From positions 62,001-126,000 of the forward strand of contig NZ_JAFBIX010000001.1 in the NCBI RefSeq assembly GCF_021531895.1: 64,000 nucleotides of DNA, in the 5' to 3' direction. The DNA comes from Faecalicatena contorta. GTDB lineage: Bacteria > Bacillota > Clostridia > Lachnospirales > Lachnospiraceae. Both the position numbers and the translations under genes were made by a program. The notes under the pieces are model-generated. The model saw only the letters and a list, made by a program, of their open reading frames with translations, did not search any database and was not told the origin of the DNA. How positions within the stretch are numbered: the stretch's first letter is position 1; every line of letters starts with the position of its first letter. Positions 45,105 through 51,979 of the stretch are shown here, in pieces.

Positions 45105-46048
45105 GACACTTGTAACGTCTCCCGATACAAAAGAGTTCCTCTGCTGTCATAGATTCCTTCTACCTGTCCTACATGTTCCCGGTTTTCCAGCAATACATAC
45201 CGTTCAAACCGTTTTTCAGCCACCATCTGATCAAACAAAGGCTTCTTCCGTAATTCTTCCATAGAATCTGCATGCACGGTTGCCAGCATCTTACATCCAC
45301 AATGCATGGCATATTCAATAGCATGTACATCCTCTGCCGTTCCAATTTCATCCACCGCAATCACTTCCGGCCCCATGGAACGAATCAACATGATCATACC
45401 CTCTGCTTTCGGGCAGCAGTCCAATACATCCGTACGGATTCCAAGCTGAGTCTGTGCTACTCCCATATAACATCCGCCGAGTTCCGAGCGCTCATCTACT
45501 ACTCCAACTGACATTCCGTTTATCCATCCATTTCCATTGGAAATTTGTCGGATCATATCCCTTAGCAGAGTTGTTTTTCCACACCGCGGCGGTGATACGA
45601 TCAATGTATGGTACAATTTTTTGTTATACGTTATAAACGGAAATATCGGATCCGCACATCCAAGAATCTCATGAGACATTCTCAGATTAATTGACGAAAT
45701 ATATCTTAAATTCTTTACTTTTCCATTTTCAATGATTGCCTGTCCTGTCATTCCAACTCTATGTCCTCCTTCAATCGTAATATATCCTTGCTTCATTTCC
45801 TGCTCATATGCATATAAAGAATAATTACTGATATATTCCAGCATTTCTCTGATGTCTTCCCTGGTAACGATATAAGGCTTGCCCCGCTGATTGCCAGGTA
45901 TTATCTCCTCTCCGCGGTAAACCAGAAGCAGCGGCTTCTCCACACGTAGTTTAATCTCCTGCAAATACTCATATTGCAGATGTTCTTTACCGATCAACAC
46001 CCGAATGCTGCGGGGTAAAACACTTAATATTCGATTCTCTTGCATCAT
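45101..46048 (-). CDS. spoIIIAA: stage III sporulation protein AA (ATPase)
   Basis: A 315-residue secretion-type ATPase thought to power the SpoIIIA complex. It has an N-terminal domain with NYSLYAYEQEMKQGYITIEGGHR-like family sequence (in parts), Walker A IVSPPRCGKTTLLRDMI near residue 150, Walker B in EVIAVDEIGTAED near 225 and AMHCGCKMLATVHA near 247. GAGGTG lies before the ATG. First gene of the operon, preceded by a sigma-E-like promoter. Confidence 0.95.
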   Translation of the reverse strand: MMQENRILSVLPRSIRVLIGKEHLQYEYLQEIKLRVEKPLLLVYRGEEIIPGNQRGKPYIVTREDIREMLEYISNYSLYAYEQEMKQGYITIEGGHRVGMTGQAIIENGKVKNLRYISSINLRMSHEILGCADPIFPFITYNKKLYHTLIVSPPRCGKTTLLRDMIRQISNGNGWINGMSVGVVDERSELGGCYMGVAQTQLGIRTDVLDCCPKAEGMIMLIRSMGPEVIAVDEIGTAEDVHAIEYAMHCGCKMLATVHADSMEELRKKPLFDQMVAEKRFERYVLLENREHVGQVEGIYDSRGTLLYRETLQVS

Positions 46049-46066
46049 TGTCCACCTCTTTAACTC

Positions 46067-46094
46067 AATATATGTTCCAATCCAACATTTATGC
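46067..46094 (-). promoter_or_regulatory. candidate sigma-E promoter of the spoIIIA operon
   Basis: The minus strand reads GCATAAA, 13 nt, CATATATT. The -10 matches the sigma-E consensus CATACAnT at 7 of 8; the -35 matches KMATATT at 5 of 7. The operon is sigma-E controlled in Bacillus, which supports the call. No sigma-A promoter is visible here. Confidence 0.6.
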
Positions 46095-46105
46095 CAAAAT
46101 AAAAA

Positions 46106-46132
46106 AAGACATAGACTTTTCGTCTAAATCTT
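46106..46132 (-). terminator. intrinsic terminator after pnp
   Basis: AAGATTTAGAC and GTCTATGTCTT pair with one mismatch and one wobble around a GAAAA loop, followed by TTTTTATTTT on the minus strand. It lies between the 46158 palindrome and the spoIIIA promoter and insulates the two units. Confidence 0.72.
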
Positions 46133-46157
46133 TTCATTTGGGTACACCGCATATTGC

Positions 46158-46200
46158 AAATGGGGACGTAGTATTTTGCAAAAATACTACGTCCCCATTT
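46158..46200. repeat. perfect 20-bp palindrome (REP-like) downstream of pnp
   Basis: AAATGGGGACGTAGTATTTT (46158-46177), a 3-nt loop GCA, and its exact complement to 46200. The stop of pnp lies 10 nt away. It lacks a T-run on the pnp strand directly after the stem. The flank TTGCAAATGGGGACG recurs, with one extra G, in the element at 39319, so both belong to one family. In pnp mRNA it would be a very stable 3' hairpin. Confidence 0.78.
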
Positions 46201-46209
46201 AACACTTTT

Positions 46210-48297
46210 TTATTCAGCTACGTCTTTCATACTAAATGACATTCTGCCCATCTTATCTTTTCCAAGGCATACAACTTTGACTACATCGCCTAATGTCAAT
46301 ACGTCTTCTACATGGTTGATTCTCTCTTTGGAAATCTTTGAAATGTGCACCATTCCTTCTTTTCCTGGTGCAAATTCCAGGAATGCGCCAAATTCTTTGA
46401 TGCTGACTACTTTTCCTTCTAACACCTGTCCGGCCTCAAAGTCTGTTACAATAATGTGAATCAGTCTCTGGGCTTTTTGCATATTATCTGCGTCTGTTCC
46501 GCAGATGGATACTGCTCCGTCATCGGTAATGTCAATCTTTACGCCTGTCTGTTCAATAATCGCATTGATTGTCTTACCGCGCTGACCTACAACATCACCA
46601 ATCTTCTGTGGATCGATCTGCATCTGGATGATCTTCGGTGCGTATGGGCCTACTTCTGGTCTTGGCTCGGCGATTGTCTTTGACATTACTTCATCCAGAA
46701 TATAGGTTCTTGCCTTCTTTGTTGCAGCAATAGCTTCTTCAATAATTGGTCTTGTCAAGCCGTGGATCTTGATATCCATCTGGATTGCGGTAATACCTTT
46801 GTGTGTACCGGCTACTTTAAAGTCCATATCGCCGAAGAAGTCTTCCAGCCCCTGAATATCTGTCAACACCAGATAATCGTCATCCGTCTCTCCTGTTACC
46901 AATCCTGCAGAGATACCTGCAACTGCGGATTTGATTGGCACACCTGCAGCCATCAGTGACATAGAAGATGCACAGATACTTGCCTGAGAAGTTGAACCAT
47001 TAGATTCAAATGTCTCAGATACGGTACGAATTGCATATGGGAATTCTGCTTCGCTTGGAAGTACCGGTACCAATGCTCTCTCAGCCAATGCACCATGTCC
47101 GATCTCACGACGACCAGGTCCTCTGGACGGTCTTGTCTCACCAACAGAGTAAGACGGGAAATTATAGTGGTGCATATATCTCTTAGAAGTCTCGGATTCA
47201 TCCAGTCCATCCAGTCTCTGCGCTTCTGCAAGTGGCGCAAGTGTTGTAACTGTACAGATCTGAGTCTGTCCACGTGTAAACATTGCAGAACCATGAACTC
47301 TCGGAATCAGGTCGATCTCTGCAGCAAGCGGTCTGATCTGATCGATTGCTCTTCCATCCGGACGCTTGTGATCTTTCAAGATCATCTTACGAACCGTCTT
47401 TTTCTGATATTGATATATCGCTTCACCCAGCACAGCCAGCCATTCTTCATTGTCTGCAAATGCTTCCTCTAATTTTTCTGTAATCTGTCGGATATTTTCT
47501 TCTCTTACCTGCTTCTCATCGGTAAATACAGCTTCTTCCATCGCCTCAGGCGGAACGATTTCTTTGATTGCAGCAAATAATTCTTCCGGTACTGCACAGC
47601 TTTCGTATTCATGTTTTGGCTTACCGCACTCTTCTACGATTGTTTCAATAAAAGCAATAACTTTCTGATTCACTTCATGTGCAGCAAAAATCGCCTCGAT
47701 CATCTGCTGTTCCGGAACTTCATTTGCTCCGGCTTCAATCATGATAACCTTTTCTTTTGTAGAAGCAACTGTTAACGCAAGATCAGATACTTCTTTCTGC
47801 TCTGCCGTCGGATTAAATACAAATTCTCCATTAACCAGACCTACCTGAGTCGTAGAGATCGGTCCATCAAACGGGATGTCTGAGATGCATGTTGCAATAG
47901 CAGCTCCCAACATTGCTGTTAATTCTGGAGAGCAATCCTGATCTACAGATAATACAAGGTTTTCCAAAGTAACATCATTACGGTAATCCTTTGGGAATAA
48001 CGGTCTCATCGGGCGGTCAATTACACGACAGGTGAGGATTGCATTCTCAGATGCTTTTCCCTCTCTCTTATTGAATCCTCCCGGAATCTTTCCAACAGAA
48101 TATAATCTTTCATTATATTCAACACTTAAAGGGAAGAAGTCAATTCCTTCTCTTGGTTTTTCAGATGCTGTTGCCGTACATAATACGGTAGTATCTCCAT
48201 AATGCATTAAGACTGCACCATTGGCTTGCTTTGCAACTCTGTCAACATCAACGCGCAGAGTTCTTCCAGCTAATTCCATTTCAAACTTCTTATACAT
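46210..48297 (-). CDS. pnp: polyribonucleotide nucleotidyltransferase (PNPase)
   Basis: A 3'-5' phosphorolytic exoribonuclease of mRNA decay. The 695-residue protein begins MYKKFEMELAGRTLRVDVDR. It has two RNase PH domains (1-220 and about 310-540, catalytic ERAL...SEA region with DDDYLVLTDIQGLEDFFGDMD in parts), a KH domain with IGDVVGQRGKTINAI near 565 and an S1 domain (620-690, KEGMVHISKIS). AAAGGAG precedes the ATG. rpsO, its usual neighbour, is 3.3 kb upstream. A long leader hairpin and its own promoter lie before it. Confidence 0.97.
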   Translation of the reverse strand: MYKKFEMELAGRTLRVDVDRVAKQANGAVLMHYGDTTVLCTATASEKPREGIDFFPLSVEYNERLYSVGKIPGGFNKREGKASENAILTCRVIDRPMRPLFPKDYRNDVTLENLVLSVDQDCSPELTAMLGAAIATCISDIPFDGPISTTQVGLVNGEFVFNPTAEQKEVSDLALTVASTKEKVIMIEAGANEVPEQQMIEAIFAAHEVNQKVIAFIETIVEECGKPKHEYESCAVPEELFAAIKEIVPPEAMEEAVFTDEKQVREENIRQITEKLEEAFADNEEWLAVLGEAIYQYQKKTVRKMILKDHKRPDGRAIDQIRPLAAEIDLIPRVHGSAMFTRGQTQICTVTTLAPLAEAQRLDGLDESETSKRYMHHYNFPSYSVGETRPSRGPGRREIGHGALAERALVPVLPSEAEFPYAIRTVSETFESNGSTSQASICASSMSLMAAGVPIKSAVAGISAGLVTGETDDDYLVLTDIQGLEDFFGDMDFKVAGTHKGITAIQMDIKIHGLTRPIIEEAIAATKKARTYILDEVMSKTIAEPRPEVGPYAPKIIQMQIDPQKIGDVVGQRGKTINAIIEQTGVKIDITDDGAVSICGTDADNMQKAQRLIHIIVTDFEAGQVLEGKVVSIKEFGAFLEFAPGKEGMVHISKISKERINHVEDVLTLGDVVKVVCLGKDKMGRMSFSMKDVAE

Positions 48298-48349
48298 ATG
48301 ATTCTCCTTTATCATTCTTAGATATGCATTTCTTGCAAAACAGGAGCTG

Positions 48350-48404
48350 CCGAAACTACTGAAAAACACATTTATCAGGCAAATGTACTTTTCAGTGGTC
48401 TCGG
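48350..48404 (-). promoter_or_regulatory. long stem-loop in the pnp 5' leader
   Basis: The arms pair in three blocks: CCGA with TCGG, ACTACTGAAAA with TTTTCAGTGGT (one wobble) and ACATTT with AAATGT, with small internal mismatches and a 7-nt apical loop. That gives about 21 pairs over 55 nt, 53 nt before the pnp start. A double-stranded leader cut by RNase III and recognised by PNPase for autoregulation is known in E. coli; here the role is inferred. Confidence 0.7.
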
Positions 48405-48433
48405 TCTAGATATTCCTGTTCGCAATCTTAAAT

Positions 48434-48442
48434 ATTATATCA
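48434..48442 (-). promoter_or_regulatory. extended -10 promoter of pnp
   Basis: The minus strand reads TGATATAAT: a TGn extension and a perfect TATAAT; the -35 region (TAGAAT) is weak. It would start transcripts about 20 nt before the leader stem-loop. Confidence 0.62.
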
Positions 48443-48480
48443 TATAGGTTTTAAATATTCTACTACCAAATTACATATTC

Positions 48481-49200
48481 TCACAGATTTGAACAACTTT
48501 CGATTTTTCGATTTACTTCTTCACGGTATTTTCGGCTGACCGGAATTTTCTCATTTCCTTTCATCACAATGCTGTTGCCATCCCAGTAGAGGACATGATG
48601 CATATTTACCAGATAGCTCTGATGACATCGAAAAAATCCTGCTGATTTCAATACTTCTTCTGCTTCTTGCATCTTCATATAAAATTCAATGGATTCGCAG
48701 GGATATTCAACGACTGCTTTAATTTTTCGTTTATCACTCATCAGATATTTAATTGCATTTAATAGGATAAACTCTTTCCTTTTCTGCCTTTTTATTAAAA
48801 AGAACTGTCCCTGAACCTTTCTTCGTTTTTCCAGATAAGACTGCAGTATTTCTTCCAGTTTTTCTACTGCCACAGGTTTTATTAGATATGCATACGCCTG
48901 TACTTCATATCCCTGAAATACCATATCCTTTCTTGCAGTAATAAAAATTATTGCAGAATCCACATCATTTCTCCGTAAAATATGTGCTGTTTTCATTCCA
49001 TCTAATCTGGGCATCGTAATATCCATGAAGATTAGATCTGCCCAGATATGTCCGCCTCTTTCCATCACTTCCACCAATTCAGATCCGTCTTCATAACACT
49101 CAAAAGTCACTTCCTCTCTGTCAAAAAGCAGATGACTGAGTGTCTGTTTTAATTCTTCACAATCATTTATATTATCTTCACAGATTATTATTTTTAACAT
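48481..49200 (-). CDS. LytTR-family response regulator without adjacent kinase
   Basis: A 239-residue regulator. The receiver domain (1-120) has the acidic pair in IICEDNINDCEE, phosphoacceptor Asp in DLIFMDITMPRLDG near 58 and Lys in YLIKPV near 109. The LytTR DNA-binding domain (about 140-235) has the conserved FFRCHQSYLVNM near 189 and KIPVSRKYREEVNRKI at the end. LytTR regulators control virulence, bacteriocins and extracellular functions. No histidine kinase is near; the upstream neighbour is the membrane-tethered sigma factor. GGGGGAG precedes the ATG. Confidence 0.9.
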   Translation of the reverse strand: MLKIIICEDNINDCEELKQTLSHLLFDREEVTFECYEDGSELVEVMERGGHIWADLIFMDITMPRLDGMKTAHILRRNDVDSAIIFITARKDMVFQGYEVQAYAYLIKPVAVEKLEEILQSYLEKRRKVQGQFFLIKRQKRKEFILLNAIKYLMSDKRKIKAVVEYPCESIEFYMKMQEAEEVLKSAGFFRCHQSYLVNMHHVLYWDGNSIVMKGNEKIPVSRKYREEVNRKIESCSNL

Positions 49201-49277
49201 ATGTTCTCCCCCTTTGTCATTTTCCTATTCGTTTCAAAATCAAAAACGGGGACATATTATTTATTTTTTTGTAAAAA

Positions 49278-49305
49278 AAGAAGCCGATTATGAAGTCGAC
49301 TTCTT
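49278..49305 (-). terminator. intrinsic terminator of the sigma-fusion gene
   Basis: AAGAAGTCGA and TCGGCTTCTT (one wobble) form a 10-bp stem with an 8-nt loop followed by TTTTT on the minus strand, 9 nt after the stop. It separates the sigma-fusion gene from the LytTR gene. Confidence 0.85.
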
Positions 49306-49313
49306 TTCTTTCA

Positions 49314-51410
49314 TTATTCTTGAAGTGTAATATCAAATAAAACTTCTTTCTTCAATACATATACCGGGCTATAAAATTGTACATTCAAAGATTCCGGTAT
49401 ATCCTCACTCTCTACAGATAACGCATAGAACTCCCGGTCATCTATATATGGAACACTGGCATTTACCGACTGCCCATTTGATGCAGTCCCTGTCGCCTTT
49501 GCAATCACAAACTGAGGCTCCGTTTCAGGCGATCCAGAAACCGGTTCATATAATAGTTCATAATCCCAGCGACGGCCCTCAATGATATCGACCTGTCCGT
49601 TCGAGAGATTATATTGATACGTAATGGTACAATGACGTCTGATCCCTGTGATATGAAGCCCTGTCCCATCATCAAATAAAACCGTCTGGTCACACCCCAG
49701 GTAATCATCCTCTTCCATTGGAAGATCAATCTCTACCGGCTCTGTCATAGCTTCTTTTCTCAGGCATAACTGAGGGATCCGCAGTATATATTCCCCTGGC
49801 TCTATATTCCGAAAATAAATCTCAAATCCTCTTCTGTATCCTGTTTCCGTCTCTGTATCCTGCACATTTATCCGGCAGCGTTCATAAGAATTCCCAGCCG
49901 AGTCAATTAATACAGGATGCTCTATCTCCCCTTCCTGATACCAAAAGTAACCTCTGGTTATCAGATCATCTATTTTATATTCTTCCGGATTCTCCTGATA
50001 GAGATTAACAATGGCCATTCCTTCTTTTAACGCTGTAAGCCCTGTCTTCATATAGATTCCATTCACAACTGCTGAGTTCCGTTTTACCCCTTCTGAAGTA
50101 TCTTCTGAAGATTCACTATATTCTTTTACATCCAGTTTTTTCATTGTCACAAAGAATTCATTCCCCTCAGGAAGCACGATTGAGACATCGATCTTGTCGG
50201 CTCCATCCTCTTCCGGTACCCATTTTCCATAATAACTGGCTATAAATATGTACTCCTCTCCGGGACTATTAATGTGTCCCTTTTGATATTCCAAGAAAAA
50301 TTTTCTATCACCTGCCGACTGCAAATATGCCTTTTCCAGATAGTGTGCTTCATTATAGCTCCAGCCATTCGGCTTATTTTGGAATAGTTCCGCCTTTTCT
50401 TCTGGTGTCAGTTCTTCATAAGAATCTATATCATCATATACTCGCTCCATATCCGAACACGTTAATCTGATATCTATCTTCCATATTCCATTTTGATAAA
50501 ATACATTATCCAGTTCATATGTCACATCATCCTTCACAAATTTCTGTGTATTTTTCACCATTTCATAGGACGGAATATCGGACCAGATCAAGCCGTCCAT
50601 AAGAGAAAACTGATACTTTTTCACACCACTTACTGCTTCTTTTATAGAATGAACTGCGCCAGCCACTCCTGACTGTTTTATTTCTTCTTCCTGATTGTCT
50701 TCCGTTTCCTCTTCTTTTGAACGAGTTTTTATTGGATCTTCTCCTTTCCTTTTTTGCACAGTTTCATCTTGATCCGAAGATTCTTCCGACATAATCAAAT
50801 CATAGAATGGGAACCAGGATGGAAGCCAGCCATGTCTCTTCATGATATTGACTGCACTGGCTGTAATGCCGAATATCAATATACTGATCAGGATAAAATA
50901 CAACAATTTCTTTTTCCCTCTCGATCCTCTTTTCTTGACATTTTCATACTTCATATCCAGCTCTTCTGCAATTTCCCCATAACTTAAGCCATTATAATAA
51001 TGCATGCTCAAAATCTGCTGGTCCAAAGGCGGAAGCTGTTCCATTGCTTCTTCCAATTGTTCCGCCTGCTTTGTCTGATTAATATGGATGTCCTTTTCTT
51101 CTTTATATCTTTCCAGGACCTCATTCTCTATTTTCTGTCTTCGACAGTTTTTCCGAAATCTGTCAACGGCTCTTCGTTCAGCAATAGTACACAGATAATT
51201 TCTGAGAGTTCCCTTTGATTTGTCAAAACGACTGTGATTCAGACAGAATTCTGCAAACACATCATTCACACATTCATCAATATCTTCCTGACTCCTAAGT
51301 TTTGAGGCACAAGTACTTCGAATCAAAGACGAATACTGTTCCATCAGCACTTTTGCCCCGTAATCTTTATCTTGCTCTAATAAATCTAAAATTTCTTCGT
51401 CTGTAAACAT
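49314..51410 (-). CDS. ECF-type sigma factor fused to a transmembrane helix and large extracytoplasmic domain
   Basis: I do not recognise a named family for the full 698 residues. Residues 1-90 are a sigma-70 region 2 (DIDECVNDVFAEFCLNHSRF; YLCTIAERRAVDRFRKNCRR). Residues 115-165 are region 4 with LPPLDQQILSMHYYNGLSYG and a helix-turn-helix ending NVKKRGSRGKKK. A hydrophobic helix (169-188, LLYFILISILIFGITASAV) follows at once, and about 510 residues lie beyond it. By the positive-inside rule the sigma part is cytoplasmic and the rest outside. The outer part, beta-rich with Asp/Glu- and Tyr-rich stretches, resembles DUF4179/DUF5643-type domains of anti-sigma proteins, but no anti-sigma domain is seen. 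AAGGA precedes the ATG. Confidence 0.85.
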   Translation of the reverse strand: MFTDEEILDLLEQDKDYGAKVLMEQYSSLIRSTCASKLRSQEDIDECVNDVFAEFCLNHSRFDKSKGTLRNYLCTIAERRAVDRFRKNCRRQKIENEVLERYKEEKDIHINQTKQAEQLEEAMEQLPPLDQQILSMHYYNGLSYGEIAEELDMKYENVKKRGSRGKKKLLYFILISILIFGITASAVNIMKRHGWLPSWFPFYDLIMSEESSDQDETVQKRKGEDPIKTRSKEEETEDNQEEEIKQSGVAGAVHSIKEAVSGVKKYQFSLMDGLIWSDIPSYEMVKNTQKFVKDDVTYELDNVFYQNGIWKIDIRLTCSDMERVYDDIDSYEELTPEEKAELFQNKPNGWSYNEAHYLEKAYLQSAGDRKFFLEYQKGHINSPGEEYIFIASYYGKWVPEEDGADKIDVSIVLPEGNEFFVTMKKLDVKEYSESSEDTSEGVKRNSAVVNGIYMKTGLTALKEGMAIVNLYQENPEEYKIDDLITRGYFWYQEGEIEHPVLIDSAGNSYERCRINVQDTETETGYRRGFEIYFRNIEPGEYILRIPQLCLRKEAMTEPVEIDLPMEEDDYLGCDQTVLFDDGTGLHITGIRRHCTITYQYNLSNGQVDIIEGRRWDYELLYEPVSGSPETEPQFVIAKATGTASNGQSVNASVPYIDDREFYALSVESEDIPESLNVQFYSPVYVLKKEVLFDITLQE

Positions 51411-51538
51411 CTCAATTCCTTTTTTCTATACGTATCTTAAGATTAGAATACCAGATATACAGTAAATTGCGTCTGTTTTCGTAATATCCAGCTTGATTTT
51501 TGTAATTTTTGTCACTGCATTTCAGGTAACAAAAAGAA

Positions 51539-51564
51539 AACCCTGCCTGTATCCAGGCAAGGTT
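51539..51564 (-). terminator. intrinsic terminator of rpsO
   Basis: An 11-bp stem (AACCTTGCCTG with CAGGCAGGGTT on the minus strand, one wobble) with a 4-nt loop is followed by TTCTTTTTG. It lies 22 nt after the rpsO stop. Confidence 0.87.
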
Positions 51565-51586
51565 CTTTCGTACACAAACTATGCAA

Positions 51587-51853
51587 TTATTTTCTTAATC
51601 CAAGTCTTTCAATTAATGTACGATATCTCTCGATATCTGTCTTCTTAAGATAAGCAAGAAGTCCTCTTCTCTGACCAACCATTTTCAAAAGTCCTCTTCT
51701 TGAATGATGATCCTTTGGATTGTTCTTGAAATGCTCTGTCAGATCATTAATTCTTGCTGTCAGAATAGCAATCTGTACTTCTGGTGAACCTGTATCCCCA
51801 GGTGTTCTTCCATATTCTGCTACAATCTGTTCTTTCTGTTCTTTAGAAATCAT
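51587..51853 (-). CDS. rpsO: 30S ribosomal protein S15
   Basis: An 88-residue protein with the invariant [24 protein letters not shown] (in parts) and [21 protein letters not shown]; it is a primary 16S rRNA binder in the 30S platform. The ATG has AAGGAGG 8 nt upstream. It has its own strong promoter, a structured leader and a terminator. Normally pnp follows; here two other genes intervene. Confidence 0.98.
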   Translation of the reverse strand: MISKEQKEQIVAEYGRTPGDTGSPEVQIAILTARINDLTEHFKNNPKDHHSRRGLLKMVGQRRGLLAYLKKTDIERYRTLIERLGLRK

Positions 51854-51903
51854 TTTTGTTTCCTCCTTAAACTTTTATAACGCCAGACATTAAGTAACGG
51901 TTG

Positions 51904-51932
51904 GAGATTCCATTTACCGAACATCGGCTCTC
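51904..51932 (-). promoter_or_regulatory. candidate S15-binding leader structure of rpsO
   Basis: In the roughly 80-nt rpsO leader the RNA can form an outer GAGA/TCTC stem enclosing a CCGA/TCGG hairpin. S15 represses its own mRNA through diverse leader structures in several phyla. The resemblance here is structural only. Confidence 0.4.
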
Positions 51933-51942
51933 ACAGTGATAT

Positions 51943-51971
51943 AGTATATCATAACATACACCTAATGTAAA
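51943..51971 (-). promoter_or_regulatory. sigma-A promoter of rpsO
   Basis: The minus strand reads TTTACA, 17 nt ending in TGA, TATACT, giving a good -35 and an extended -10. It starts 9 bp after the upstream gene's stop. Confidence 0.8.
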
Positions 51972-51979
51972 GAAAAATC

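Noticed and set aside
49201-49277. Promoter of the LytTR gene
   Set aside because: The region is AT-rich, but I found no pair of boxes with suitable spacing, so none is annotated.
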